From NCBI GenBank assembly GCA_026724425.1, contig JAIUCV010000002.1:8437001-8501000 (forward strand): 64,000 nucleotides of DNA, given 5' to 3'. Positions within the stretch are counted from its first letter, which is position 1. Each line of letters starts with the position of its first letter. Source of the DNA: Erythrophleum ivorense. Taxonomy: Eukaryota; Streptophyta; Magnoliopsida; Fabales; Fabaceae. Shown here one piece after another: positions 1 to 13,306 of the stretch. Made by a program: the position numbers and the translations under genes. The notes under the pieces are model-generated. The model saw only the letters and a program-made list of their open reading frames with translations. It ran no database searches and was not told the DNA's origin.

Positions 1-2
1 AG

Positions 3-810
3 CCAGGCAAACCAGAAAAGCGAGCATCTATTAGCCCCCAAAGGCTAGATTCTTGTTCTCCTGAAAGTAGTATTAGTAGATCAGGTGGTACCTCTCATAT
101 GAGTATTGAATATATTGATAGGTTAGAAGATTCAACAAGCAAGGATGCTTATAGCCATTCTGAAATTAAGTCATCTGATGGACTCCTGGGAGGTGGAATA
201 TGCACTGTAGGGCCTGACATACAGATTAGTGAAACACATTTTGACTGCAGACATGATAAGCAGAAATCAGGAAGTCTAGAAGTTCGAAATGAGGTAAGCC
301 TGCTGAACCCGTGGAGAAACATCAGGAAGTAGTTTGGTTCGTATGAAGTTCCCTTAATTAGAAGTTGGTGATCCATTTCAGAATGGAGTTGATGGGAACA
401 ATGTTCAGGATCTGGATTTAGATTGCTTGGAAAGTGCAGAAACTGCATCTACAAAAGTCTTGCTGAACTCTGAAGAGGTTGCTGTTAATATGGATCAACA
501 ATTAGTCAAAGCTTGTAATTTGATGAGGGCTGAACATGCAGACTACGTACCAAGTGCCAGCACCCGGAATTTAAATTGTGAGGTGAGTTTCTTCATTTGA
601 GGAATTATGGATTAGAAACTGTTGTGGATGGCAGTGACAAAAACTGGAAGTCTGGGCGATAGTGAGAGTCACAGATCTTTGCAGGATGATGTCTGTGGGG
701 CAGATCCTGATTCTGTTTTGAAGAGTGGGTGTTTTGATGGGAATAGAGTATTTGAAAATAGCATGGCCGAAGAATTGAAGGTTTTGAAACTTCTTTAATC
801 TCTTTCTGTT
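3..810 (+). pseudogene. Exon-like remains of an unrecognised gene, broken reading frame, off left edge
   Basis: Serine- and acid-rich coding-like sequence enters the window at its left edge. One frame is open from base 3 to 330. From about 293 a second frame carries a short plausible stretch (GKPAEPVEKHQEVVWFV), and from 361 a third frame is open to about 598 (EVGDPFQNGVDGNN onward). A further open piece lies at about 640-798 (SLGDSESHRSLQDDVCGADP onward). Joining these needs frame changes. No GT-AG intron I tried joins the first two segments in frame, although GTAAGC at 294 and AG at 361 are possible sites. This suggests a decayed gene, or a real gene whose 3' exons have base errors. Composition (S, D, E, N rich) suggests a disordered region of a large nuclear protein, but I do not recognise the family. 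Confidence 0.35.
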
Positions 811-2966
811 TTTCCCTTAATGAAGATGATAGTCTAATTTTATAGTAATTTTCACACACTTTCTCTTTAATAACAGTTGCTAGAATTTTGTTTGTAATGG
901 ATTTTCAGAAGATATCATAGGATAATCTGATATTCTTTTCTTTTCAATATATTTGATTATTTCAGCTTCTTAACATTCTATATTTGCTCATAATGTGGTC
1001 TGTCCCTATTTTCTTCCGGTCGTGTTGGGTATTTTAACTATGACCCAATTTTTACATGTATATTTTTCCTATTGTTCAAATTTACTTTGGTTATCAATTT
1101 TTCATGGTCATTGAATTTCATAGACAATTTTCTGACTGATAAATATGTGGTCGCAGGTCCTGCACCACAATACATGCTATCTTTCCAGTAAATGTGCTTA
1201 AGAACCTCACTTGTTTAGTGTGGAGGATCAAAGACAATACCTTCCTTTTTGTTTCACTTTGATAATTTTTTTTAGATTAATGCTTTGTTGGTAACCTAAA
1301 TTCTTCCTATTTTTCATATTTTGTATAGGCTGATGTCAGACTCAGAAGTTTTGTATGAACTCAAGATGGGCTAGGTCAGAATCCTTGCAGAAGCTAATGA
1401 CAAGGCATGCTTATAAATTCTCGATGTGAACAAGTTATATCTTTATTTTTCCTGTTGGCTTGTTGCTTTTTGTAGGAGAATGAGTCTGGATAGAGCAGTA
1501 TGAGGCTTGGGAAGTGAGTTACCGAAGTCTTTACCCCCGGCCTGCCACCTTATGCTGTGTTGGGGTTTGCCGTCCTGAATGAGGGTGGGGCTGTATTTAA
1601 ACATTGAGAAACAAATGCAGATGAAAATGGTGAAAGGGATTGGAGTGTTAGGGATAGACTTGTGATGATCGTATGTACATAGATGAATAGCATAATGGAG
1701 ATGCTCGAAATTGTGGTCTCATTCTATTATCTGTGAATCTTGGTCTCTCGTGTAGAGCTGTGAATTGTTGTCTCATATATCTTAAATATTTATGTTCTTT
1801 GATTTGTATGAGAAGTTGGAATGTTGTTGTTTGCTTGTCATGTGGCTGATATATGATGTAAATGTAATTAATAGTCAATTGGGTTAGGCGATTTAGAAGA
1901 TGAAATGCGCCCCCCCCCCTCCCCCCCAAAAACCGAAAAAAAGAAGAAGAAAAACTTGGTGAAAGTGTGGGGGCTGATGAGTGAGTTGGTTCTTCATTTC
2001 CGTGCCTGCTTAAGTTTAGACTGACCAGGATCATTCTGCTCGTGACATTGCTCAATGTCTGTTTCCAATGTCAGTGAAGCAACACTATTGTAAAATCTCA
2101 TCTTTGGTGTTTTCACTCGGTTTCCTTATAATTTTGTGGTTTTAAAAGCGCAACAGTTCTCTGTTCCTGCAGCCTTCAGTTTTCCTTCTGGGTTGGAGAT
2201 TCTTATGAGGGCTGGGGAAGAGAGCGATACGAAAGCCAGGGTACGCTTGCAGCCTTTGTGATTGACAGTAGTCCTGAGACTTGTATAACCAGGGTGAATT
2301 GATCTAAACTCCATTAAATCAAGTTTTAGTTAATGTGTCTAATTGAGCTGTTACAAGGAAAATAATTCCCAACTTGACTATTCGTGTATCAAGTTACCGC
2401 TGGGAATGAGTCTAAAGCTGCTTAGCAAATCTGCGCTAGACAAAGATCTCCCAAAGTCGAACATGGCTTCCCAAGGAAAACAGTACCTTGAGGTTAGCAT
2501 TATCATTGGTGGAAACATAGTCACCGTCTGAAGATGGCATTATTTCAGTGTCAAATGGTTTCCGACTTTTCCTCACGTGCAGGACTTGTAATAACATTGA
2601 TCTTTGTCTTTAATTAATTTCTTGTCAATTAGGAGTTTTATAAGAAAATTAAAAATGATGTTTAATTAAAATATAAAATATGAAGAATAGAAAATAATGT
2701 CTAACTTTTAGCAATGTTTTGGGTTTAAAAGCTAGCTTCATTGGTTATTTTGATATTTGATCAGCTTGAACTTTTTTGTCTTTCTAAAATTTTAAACATG
2801 ATTCTTAAAAGGTTCTCTGTTTTCACGCTCTGAGAAAAAATATTAGCTTCTTACTCCTCTTTTGTTTCTTTCTTTTTTTGGTTTCCTTATTTTCCCCTTG
2901 TTTTCCTCTTTTCTACCTTCCCCTTGTTCCCAGCTTTAAGCACAACGTGCATGGTTTGGATGTGCA
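811..2966. other. Intergenic or 3' transcript region, nothing firmly recognised
   Basis: Short exon-like pieces with adjacent AG and GT sites occur near 1330-1410 and 1478-1600, but every frame is interrupted. A C-run with a pyrimidine/purine switch lies at 1908-1945. Open frames of about 60 residues near 2126-2531 on both strands show no family resemblance. This may be the tail of the broken gene at the left edge. Confidence 0.3.
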
Positions 2967-3220
2967 GAGGCATGCGTATGAATTGTGTTGTTCAGATTTC
3001 ATTCAGATTGGATCTGGATGATTTAGGTTTAATTTTTTTTTTTTTGCTTTCATTTTTTTAGTTCTTGATAATGTTAGATATAAAATAAAAATAATCTTTT
3101 AATTATCAATTTTAAAATAAATAATAATTAATACTAAACAATAAAATAAATAAATTTAAATCGTTTAGGTTCAATTTAAATCTAAACGATTCAAATTAAT
3201 ATACTGGATGCGCATGCCTC
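2967..3220. repeat. Possible small inverted-repeat element (MITE-like)
   Basis: GAGGCATGCG at 2967-2976 is matched in inverse orientation by CGCATGCCTC at 3211-3220, enclosing 254 bp of very AT-rich sequence. Inside, 3155-3200 holds a second inverted repeat (AAATCGTTTAGGTT against AATCTAAACGATT). No clear target-site duplication is visible, so mobility is only a suggestion. Confidence 0.3.
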
Positions 3221-4422
3221 GAGGCATCAATCCAGGTCCCGAGCAGTAGCACAACACCATCCAACATACGAAGTTAAGGAGCATTGTCATTCTTGTCAGT
3301 TCCTTGTTGTCTTTGTCATCCTATCACATTGTCGCCGTCAACCAATTGAGTTGTGTCCTCTCTCCTTTGTTTTGCGTGGTGGATATGCATGTGGATGGCT
3401 TAGGGTTCCACCTCAAGCCTTATTGTGACCGAGGTCCATTCCTCCTTGTCGTGCACCGCCACTGTGAGCTATTAGGTCGTTGGAAATCAAGCTTCAAAAC
3501 TCTTTCCTTCTTCTCAACTTTTCCTACTTGTGCGAGATCTATTCAACGGGGGTCTTGGCTTGCAATCTTAAAGTATGATACCCATGCCTTCTTGTTACAA
3601 TTTTGGACTTCTTAAAATAATATCTAAGTTCAATCTTTGATTTAAGAACCAATCAAGTTTACAATATGAGTCTTATAATAGGAATAATGAACATGAGTTA
3701 GGATTAAAGGTTTTGATATTAGAGAGTGAAATTAGCTAAATTGAGTTGTCAAAGTGTTGCTAATGTGATAATTTAATTAATACTTATGTTAATCTCTTTC
3801 ACCTTTTCTATTAAAATGGGTAATTACTTGCTAGTGTGTAATTATATTTAAATATGATTTTCTTCTTAGTAAGCTTACTTTTTCTTCTTTTTTTTTTCCC
3901 TAATAACATATTATTTTATTTGCCCGTTAATCTCTATTCTTTCCTTATTATAATGTATATTATTTGCTTACTATGTTTCCAAAACTCACTCTTTCATTTT
4001 ATATGTTACATATAACATTGTAGAGCATGATCTATCATTCACAGCTTAATTTGCACGATAAGCTTAATACTTTATTTGTGTGGGCCTTATGATGTGTTTT
4101 GTTGTTCTCTTTTTGAGCAAAACTTGTTAAAATAATTAAAACATTGGCTCTTTTCCTCATTTCCTCTATAGTTCATTTTGAATATTTATGTTCTAGAATG
4201 TTAAAAACGATTATAAGTTGCCAATTGACTTTGGGATATTAGTACATATATGGGATAGTCCAATTTTTATAGACAATTCTCTCCAAAATTTTGAATACTA
4301 AATTAAAATGTTCTAAATATTTAGCATGGGAATACAGGATATGTCCTAGTTTACATGCTTATGAAATTCCGTGGTTACTCCTCATGTCAAAGGGTGCGAC
4401 GCTAACTGCCCTGTCACATACC
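3221..4422. other. Intergenic, nothing recognised
   Basis: A 103-codon open frame at 3304-3615 (+) lies in locally GC-richer DNA and matches no family I know. The rest is AT-rich. The last part would include the 3' untranslated region of the receptor kinase on the minus strand. Confidence 0.4.
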
Positions 4423-7400
4423 TTACAAGCAGCTTTCAGCACTTTCGCCTACAGCCTTGATACTATCCTTGTAATTAGAAATGTACATGGTATCGCCAAC
4501 AAGGGGAGTAATATCAAACTCAGTTCCCATTTTTTTACCTTCGTAACCTGGTGGATAACACTGACGAAGAACCTGCAAGATCTCTCTCATGGAAGGTCTA
4601 CTTGAGGGTAATGTGCTTGTGCAAACAAGGCCTAATTTAAAGACGTTTGTCATCTGTTCCACATGATATGCTTCTTTGATTTCTTCATCCAAGGCTGATG
4701 CAAGGCACTTCCCTTCACTGTGATACTCCCATGCCCAGTCTACTAGGCTCATATGCTCCTCTGCGCTATAAGGTTTTCTTCCCGTTACCAGCTCCAGAAG
4801 TACAACCCCAAAACTATATACATCCACTTTCTCGTTGATCTTGGTTGAATAGGCGTATTCTGCAAATGGAAGTGAGGCTATGTGAAGTTAGTTTTTATAA
4901 ATCTAACATCAACAAAAACTATTCCCTAGTTTCCATCATAATCATTTACCTGGGGGAATGTAACCGAAAGACCCTGCTATAGCAGACAAGCTATGTGGCT
5001 CCCCAGAATTTGCCAACATCCTGGCTAGTCCAAAATCTGCAATGCTCGCCCTGAATTCCAAGTCCAGTAATATATTGCTACACTTCACATCTCTATGGAT
5101 GATTGGTGGGGAGCAATCGTGGTGCATGTAACACAGTCCTTGTGCAGCACCAATGGCAATCTTCAACCTCGTTGGCCATTTCAAGATCAGATGATTGTTG
5201 GGTGAAGTAGCCGATGCTTTTTTGTTTCGATGAAGCCATTTATCCAGACTCTGATTTTCCTTGTATTCATACACAAGGAGTTTTGAGTTTTCACTTGAAA
5301 TGCAGCACAGAAGCTTCACAATATTGGAATGCCGAATTGTGCCTAGGATTTCAACTTCAGACATAAACTCTTTCTCTATCTTATCGTCCAACTTTTTGCT
5401 ACTCCAAATCCTTTTTACAGCAACATACTTACCCGGACGATTAGAGGGGACCCGGTAAACTTTCCCGAAGCCCCCACTTCCAATGAGGTTACCATCTGTC
5501 AAGTTTGAGAAGAGATTCCATTCTGTGAGATCCAGCTTCTGGAATGAAGTAAGCCCCCATGTTGAAAGGTTACGCCCACAATTCTTCTTGCCCAAGCTGT
5601 CTTTGAACTTATAGAAGGCCAGTGAGGCAGTGGCTAGCAGCACAATGATGGCGAGAACTAGGATCAAGGCAAGGAACTTGAAAGACGATTTGTTTGGGTA
5701 TTGTGGAGTTTTGGTCAAGCATCTTGAAAGGTTGAGATTTGGATTATAAGCACATAGATTAGGATTGTTCAAGAAACTGGTGTCATATGCGAGGTTATTG
5801 AACTCATCTGGGATGTTCCCAGAAAGATTGTTGGAGGACAAGTTGAGAAAAATGAGCCTTAAATTGCCAAGCTGAGTTGGGACTTCTCCAGAGATGTCAT
5901 TGTTAGATAAGTCCAAGTAAACAAGGTCAGGGAGATCGCCAATAGCTACCGGAATTTGCCCAGAGAGTCTGTTGCTTGAGAGTGTTAAAGTATTCAGGGA
6001 TTGCCAGGAGACTATCTCGGATGGAAGTTCACCGGAAAGTTGATTACCGTCAAGCATGAGAGAATTAAGCCGGGAAAGAGCTGTCAATTCCCTTGGAATT
6101 TCACCCGAAAGCAGATTATTTCTTGCATCAAAAACTACTAGATTTATAGCAGAAACAATTCCAAGAGATATCTCTCCTGAAAAAAAGTTGTTTCTGATCT
6201 CCAGTCTCGACATATTCCCTGGTAGTTTACTTGGAAGTTGACCAGAAAACGAGTTTTCACTTAACATCAAGGTTGATAAATTCCTGGAAGCCCAAAGACT
6301 CAGAGGAATCTCACCAGAAAAATTGTTACTGAAAAGCTTTACTACCCGCAGAGTTGTGCAATTTCCAAGAGATTTCGGCAATTTTCCACTAAGATTGTTA
6401 GAAAAAGCAGTCACACCTTGCAAAGCATTATTGGCACACAAATGTTGAGGCAACCCACCACTCAGTTGATTGTCTCCAACTTCAAACACTTCAAGCTTTG
6501 AATATAGGCCTAATTCTGGAGGCAAAGTTCCATTCAACTTATTGCTAAAAGCCTTCAAGTACTTCAGCGTTTTGATTAGGCCTAAACTCCTCGGAATTTG
6601 ACCAGATAATTGATTAAAATACAGATTAAGTACCGTCAGATTCTCCAACTTTCCAAAATCTTCAGGAATTGGACCCGTGAAATTGTTCGTTCCCAAATCA
6701 ACGCGAACCAAACTCAAGGCCTGGATCGAACTTGGTATTTCACCAGACAATCTGTTGTGGTACAGATACAGAAATTGTAAATTCCTGAGCGAGAACAAAC
6801 CAATGGGGATGCTACCTGTCAAACTGTTCAATGACAAATCCAATTGCACGAGACTCGTAAGATTGGCAAAACTTTCGGGGATCTCTCCGGTTAAATTGCA
6901 CTGTGTCATCCAGATGACCCTCAAATTTCTCAAGTTCCCAAACTCTGATGGGATCGTCGTTGGCACAAACTTGTCGTTATAGGCCAAACCCAGGATTTCG
7001 AGGTTAGATATGCTCCCGATTTCCTTGGGAAACGTGCCGTTGAAGTCGTTGCTGTAGAGGTACAACGTTTGTAACTCTGATAGTCTCCCGATCGCCGCCG
7101 GGACGTCGCCGGAGAAATCGTTGGCACTAAGGTCTAAGAACGTCAGAGTTTTGAGTCTGTCAATGTCGTCGGGGATTGGACCAGCAAAGTAATTTTGAGA
7201 TAGGTCAAGGAATTGGAGGTTGGAGCAATTGTACAAGAATCTTGGGAATTCTCCGGGGATGTCGTTGTTTGAGAGGTCGAGCTTCGTCAGATTCTTGAGG
7301 TCGCAGATCGTGGCGGGGAGCTTCTGGGTGATACTTTTGCCCGGGAGAAGGACCTCGGTAACGGTGCCACCGGCGCAGCCTATCTCCGGCCAATCGCATG

Positions 7401-7581
7401 GTGAGGATGATGAGTTCCACGATCGAAGCGACGGTGGATCACCTAGTTGGTGTTTAACATTGAGTAGGATGGTTTGTTCGGAGGCTGTTGTTTGCGAATT
7501 TACTTGGGAGGTCACTGAGACGCTGAGAAAGAAGAAGAAATGCAGTCGGAACGCAAAAATATGGAGGGGTATTTTGGACAT
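4423..7581 (-). CDS. HSL3: LRR receptor-like kinase, HSL3-type (LRR subfamily XI)
   Basis: Plasma-membrane receptor kinase. Arabidopsis HSL3 (At5g25930) perceives CTNIP/SCREW peptides, and this protein resembles it along its whole length. Two exons, 7581-4950 and 4859-4423, with a 90-bp GT-AG intron, give 1022 residues. An in-frame ATG at 7650 would add 23 residues, but the one at 7581 (MSKIPLHIF) places a hydrophobic signal peptide at the N terminus. Order: signal peptide; paired-Cys N-cap (SSPCDWPEIGC); about 21 leucine-rich repeats of LxxLxLxxNxLSGxIP type with many N-glycosylation sites; membrane helix near 634-660; kinase with IGSGGFGKVYR near 700, VAVKRIW, HRDVKCSNILLD near 830 (an RD kinase) and DFGLAR near 849. 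The intron falls inside the APE motif, which reads PPE rather than APE. The kinase end is FKLGLVCTSTLPSSRPSM. No frame damage is visible. Exact ligand specificity is inferred. Confidence 0.93.
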
Positions 7582-10500
7582 TTGAGACGTTCCAAACCTT
7601 TGCTCCGGTTGGGAATTTTGCCGGGAAAACAGAGCGAAACCAACGGTCAAAATTCAAAAATGGGGAGATCAGTGATGTAGTATTGTGGGTAGTGGTACTA
7701 CTGGGACTGGAAATTTATAAGCAGTGGACAGCTTAAAGAAACACACAGATAATGGCGATTAATTACAATTATGACACTGAAAGTGATGGAGGTCACGGAA
7801 CCATAGAAAAGAACTCTTGCTCAAGTGGTCGGTTCAAACACGCAGTGTCAGGGCCAGTTGTGGTCCCCCCGATAACAATAGCACGGGTTGGTTAAAACAA
7901 CATTAGGTGGTGGATAGTATCTTTTTTTTTTTTTAAGAATTTCTTTTCACAACAAAAAAAAAGTATAGATGAGTGTTGGCAAGTGAAAAAATGGCAGTTT
8001 GCTAAGAGGGGATAGGGAGTAAAAGATTGGGTTTTGCCAAACTTTGAAACACCTGCGTTTTCTTGTGGGCTTAGAAAATCTGCAGCCTAAGTGAGGGTAT
8101 GATATTTACCCATAGCTGACTTTGTTAGATATGTACTTCTTCCGATTTTATTTATAAGATCATTTTAACTAAATCACACGGATTAATAAAAAATATTAAA
8201 ATTAATTAATGTATTAATTTTTGAAAAAATTATTACAAAATTTTAAGTTTGTCTCTAATTGAAGTTAATCTCGACCATTATATCAATAATCATGAAAGAC
8301 AAATATAAAAAAGAATAATAAATATTTTTAAAACTTTGTGAAAGGTCTTATTTTAAGGATCATAAAAATTTTTTAGAAAGGGCCTTATAAATAGAATCGA
8401 AGGAAGTAATTATTAAAAATGTTCATATCTTTTTTTTAATCTCTTAAATTATAATTATTGCCTATAAAATGTAGAGTAAATTATGCTATCTTCCTGTGAT
8501 GTTTAGCTACATTATATTTAGTATTTTTTGTTTCAATAATTACTCCTTCCTCTTATGAAAATTTGATATATATTGAAGATTTTTTTAAATTTATTTTTGT
8601 TAAAAAATTAAATTTTTACACAAAATGAAATTATGATTTTATTTCTAATATAATAATAAAATTAATTAAATTAATATTAAGTTTTAACATGAGATTGAAA
8701 TTTTACTTTTAACATTTAAGCTAAGTTTTTTTTTTTTAAATGTATATTGCATATAAAGTTAATTTTAGTGAAAAAATATAAATTGTAAAGAAGTCAAATA
8801 TAATTTTTAAAACATGAAGAGTATCATGTATAATTTAATTAAACCTAAAAAAATTTAATGTAATTTACTCTATAAAATATGATTATAACGTGGATGTTTC
8901 TTTTACTAGAATAGAATAAGGCTGCTGGTTCATCGAATATGGTGAATACATGAATGTTAATCGCAATCTAGTACATATATAGCTGGGCACAGTTTAAATT
9001 AAATATTATAAAGAGCTTCAATCTTTTTTTTTTTTTTTGAGGTTATTCCTAGTGCATTTCAATCAAATTAAAGGTTGAGAATTCATTCATATTTGTTCCC
9101 TTAAAAAAAGAATTTAAATCATAGATTAGCTACAACTGCCCAAAGAAAAATTTCACCTAACTCGAAGCCTTTGCCTATTGCTATTCTCTATAAATCCTCG
9201 CAGATGAAGCTCCAGGCTCAAGCTCAAGTCTTCTTGTGAGTGGCCTCGGTCAAAGATGTCAATCCTCACGAACCATTGGTGAGGATGGAAATGGCAGACA
9301 GTGGTTAGGAAGGTCCACATTATCAATTTTATATTGAAGGGGTTATGATTTTCTCGTTGACCGTTGATTACTAAAATGGCGGTAAGTCAAGCTTTCAAAA
9401 AAGCGTGGATGCATTCAACTAGAAGGGTATTACTTTCTACGCCTCCACCCACCTTGTTTATTTTAAAGTCTTCGCATTTTCTTGTTTGTTACCCAAATTT
9501 CAATTTTCAGAGTTGAAAAACAAAAGTTATCGTCATGACGCAATTTCCTTAATTGTATGATTTGAAATTTGTGTACTCCATACAGTCAAGGCGATCCAGC
9601 TCGCCCGCCGACTGTGATATAATAATGTTAAATATATGAAAGATTTGCAGACATGAAAATAAGTATCTTGGACCAGAGAGGGCATTCGTAGACTGAATAT
9701 GTCATGGAAAAACAAGGAAACAACCTTGACAACATTTCACAAAACTTTGACAGTGGCCCATACCATACTATGTTATGAAAAAACAAAAAATAAAGGGAGA
9801 CATATGATATTTCCCTAGTCGATTCTTAATGCTTATCCACCAGCGGCATTTTCAACGTAATTTGGAGCTACGATGTGGAAGATTGATTGGGCATAAGGAT
9901 GAGCTTGACAAGTTTAGAGTAATTTATACCCATTTTTTTTTAAATTTTGTTGAAGTTATATAATTTTTGTGAAAAATATACATTTTACTCTAATTTCAAA
10001 TTTTTAATATTAGAATACTCTCTATTAATTTTAATAAAAAATATGTATTATATTTAAATATGTACAAATAAAAATAAAAAAAAAAGATAGATTTTTTTAC
10101 TAAATTTAAAATATATATATTAATTAAAGGTATTTTAAATAAAAATATTTAAAATTAAATTAAAATATAACACAGTTTTTTATTTAAAAATTTATATATT
10201 TTTTTAAAAATAAAGAGGAGCTTTACATAATTTTAATAAAATTTACATAAAATTTATATAATTTATTCAAAAGTTTATATGATTAGACATGTTTCTTTCG
10301 ATTAGACGTGTTTTATGATTGGGAATGTGTTTTATCCTGAAGATTTTACTCCATTTAAGTCAAAGAAGGTGTCTAAAAATTCGGGGGTATCATTATACAT
10401 GAAGGGCTTCTATTTTGCGGGTCCGGATTTGTTCACGTTGTGATGACAAAATGACATGCCCATTTTGGACGAATCTAGGCCACTCATGCGATCCGACGGA

Positions 10501-11384
10501 AAGCAGCATGCCACATCACAGATTGCTTTTCCTTTTTTTTTTTTTTAAGATTTTGCTGCCCAAATCACAACGATCTACGCAATCAATAAACCAGATCTCG
10601 CTACGTCGACTCCTTCTCCTTCCTTAGAACCGCATTTCGCATCAGCTTTAGAATCCACGTCCTCCTTCTCCTCCCTGATTGCTACAGCCTCTATTTTCAT
10701 GCGACCTTTTGGTTTAGAAATCACAACGAATTCTGGTTGGTCTGGCTAATTTTGCAAATGTTGTACTTATGGTTTAAACATGTTAAATTTGACGCAATGA
10801 TGTCAAATAAACAAAAATTTTATAAAGAATATTTTAGCTGATGACACGGGACTTTAACCCATAAAAACACATCTCCACAAGCACTGATGACACAGGATTA
10901 TTTCTATTTTGCAAAAAAACTGAAAAATTAACATTTTGAACTAGCAGCTTGAAATGTGAAGCAAACCATGACTATTTTAGCTGCTTTTGAGTCCTCATAC
11001 AACTTATATTTTTCGATTATTAGTTTATTACCATCTCAAGACATTGATTCCATCAAACAGCAGATGAACATGGGAGAAAGATATCAAAATATACCCCTGG
11101 GAGATATACAATGAATTGTTTTATGAGCAAAACAATAGTATCTTTTAACAAAGGAGGCCAACAAAGCAATATACGGTAACTAGTGTAGTATAGAATCTTT
11201 GTGATCATAGCGTATAGCTTAAGAGTAATTGGCAAGGAGGTTGAAGCTTCTCCCTTACCCCCATGTCCACTAGCTTCTCCTCCAGCTATGTGTTCCTGGA
11301 CGCGCTGAATGTGTTCTTCTCTGTCATGTAGTTGGTAATATAAAGTAAAATTTAAAATTTCATAGGAAAAAAATTATTTAAAAA
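7582..11384. other. Intergenic region upstream of the receptor kinase, nothing recognised
   Basis: The first few hundred bases would hold the receptor kinase promoter and leader. The rest is strongly AT-rich with long homopolymer runs (for example 9025-9040, 10535-10548). A slightly GC-richer patch at 10400-10720 contains only a 70-codon frame. No conserved gene, RNA or transposon end was seen. Confidence 0.45.
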
Positions 11385-11397
11385 CACTACAAGAAAA
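11385..11397 (+). repeat. CACTA terminal inverted repeat, left
   Basis: Thirteen bases CACTACAAGAAAA, the perfect inverse complement of the right end. The preceding AAA (11382-11384) matches the AAA after the right end. Confidence 0.92.
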
Positions 11398-12349
11398 TGA
11401 AGGATTTATCACAGAAATTTTTCGCGAAAAATAATCCGTGAGAACTTCTTACGAAAATACTCACTACAATATTTACGGAAAGTGATTTCTCACAAAATTT
11501 TCTCGCAAAAACAATTCCATGAAAAAAAAATGCAAGAATAATGAGAGAAATATTGCGAGAATAATGGCGTGTAAACGCGGAAAAATTTTCTCGCGGTAAT
11601 TTTCTGTGAGAAAATAAGACAAAAAACATATAAATCTATATTTTTTTCCATAAAAAAAGTTCTCACGGAAAAAGTTCGTGAATAAAACACCAATTTCTCA
11701 CGGATTTTTTCCGTGAGAAAATGGAGTATTTATCACGGAAAAAATTCGTGAGAATTTCTTGTAGAAAATTTGTGAGAAATTTTTGTGAGAATTTCTCACA
11801 AAAATTTTTTGTGGGAAATTTGAATTTCACATGGATTTTTTTAGTGAGAATTTCTAGCTGAAATTTTTTGTGAGAAATTCGAATTTCTCACGAAAAATTT
11901 CCTTGAGAAATTTAAATTTCTCACAAAAAATTTTTGTGAGAAGCTACAATGTGCCAGCTGAACTACCACTTATTTCTCACGGTAATTTTCGTGAGAAATT
12001 ACCATGAGAAAAGACGTTTATATTCCCTTCTTTCCTTCATTCTGCAGAACAACGCGAAGCGTCCCCTTTCATTCTGCAAAATAACGCGAAGCAACACAGG
12101 CGAAGGCGAAGCGACACTACAGCTTGAGTTTTCCATGGATCTCGGTTGCAATCGTGCGTGAAGACATTGGAGGAAGGTTGAAGTCTGTCTCCCACACCTG
12201 AAGGCTGAACAAAGGTGCATATTGATGCTTTTTTATTTTGTTTGCTTTTTATTTTTGTTAAATCTGAAGAAAATAGCCACTTATATGTATATTTGAGGTG
12301 ATAATTGAGAATGGTGAGGATGAAAATATACTGGATGGGGATGGGGATG

Positions 12350-12670
12350 GAAACATATGCATGTAATTTTTTTTTTTGGGAATATAATGTTAGATGATTT
12401 AAATTTTAATTAATTTTTTAGTTTTATTTTTTATTTTAAAAAATAAAGTTAGAATGAGAAAAAACATATGTATATAATTTTAGTTTTTTTGGGTGACATA
12501 AAGTTAGATGATTTAAACTTTAATTAATTTTTTAGTTTTATTTTTTATTTTAAAAAATAAGGTAGGAATAAGGAAAAACATACATGTGCAATTTTTTTTG
12601 ATGATATAAAGTTAGATGATTTAAGATTTAATTAATTTTTTTAATTTTATTTTTTATTTTAAAAAATAAG
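12350..12670. repeat. Three-copy tandem repeat inside the CACTA element
   Basis: The core GTTAGATGATTTAAA followed by TTAATTAATTTTTT and TTTTATTTTAAAAAATAA recurs at about 12389, 12503 and 12611, spacing 114 and 108 bases. Copies differ at scattered positions. Confidence 0.8.
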
Positions 12671-13075
12671 CTAAAGAATGCTTCTTAATTTTTATTAGAG
12701 AACTTTATTTTATAAGAGTTAAAATGTTTTTCATTTTATATTTTGCCTTTTAAATAATAATAAATAATAAATTACAATGAACAAAAAATAATATTTAAAT
12801 TATCTAAATCTATAGACGAGTGATTCAAATATGATATAAGTATAAGCATACTTTCAATATTAAGGAAGCTAGTCAAATTGAATAAGAAAGCGATGAAGTC
12901 TTAGAGGAGGAATTATTAGATACTGATTTATCCGATACTCGAGAAGATCCTCTATGTTCAGTACTAACTTGTTGCTATTACTTACTATTTATTTAACTTA
13001 GATGACTTATTTTCTAATGCTGATGATGATAATATTTTTTCATTTTTGCTTTTAGATGTTAGATAAAGGATATAA

Positions 13076-13306
13076 CAGAGTAGAGGATCTACTACACCTA
13101 AAAAAGGAAAAGGAAAGTTTGTTCGACAGTATAAGCCAATTCACATACTAGCAGCTGCTATACAGTCATCACCTCCGCACTTATCTCCACATGCTGGGAC
13201 CCCTTCTGGATCAACATCTACATCATCTTCTTTTCCGTCTCCACACATTCAAACACCACTTGATATAATTTGGAACTTTGTAATGTTGAATGCATATTTC
13301 TCTTAA
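13076..13306 (+). pseudogene. Degraded internal exon of the CACTA element
   Basis: One frame is open from about 13076 to the stop at 13304-13306. It has a basic start (RGRSTTPKKGKGKFVRQYKP) and then a Ser/Pro/His-rich tail. Basic low-complexity exons of this kind occur near transposase-associated ORFs of plant CACTA elements. An upstream acidic piece near 12870-12960 may belong to the same lost gene. No catalytic domain follows, and upstream stops prevent a longer protein. Confidence 0.4.

Noticed and set aside
3304..3615. 103-codon plus-strand frame
   Set aside because: No recognisable domain, no splice context, and isolated in intergenic DNA next to a possible small repeat element. Kept only as a note.
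6056..6982. Plus-strand frames opposite the LRR region
   Set aside because: Shadows of the repeated LRR codons of the minus-strand receptor kinase.
11387..11693. Phe/Arg/Lys/Glu-rich frames near both CACTA ends, also 13415-13901
   Set aside because: They result from the repeated subterminal motif read in several frames, not from a protein.
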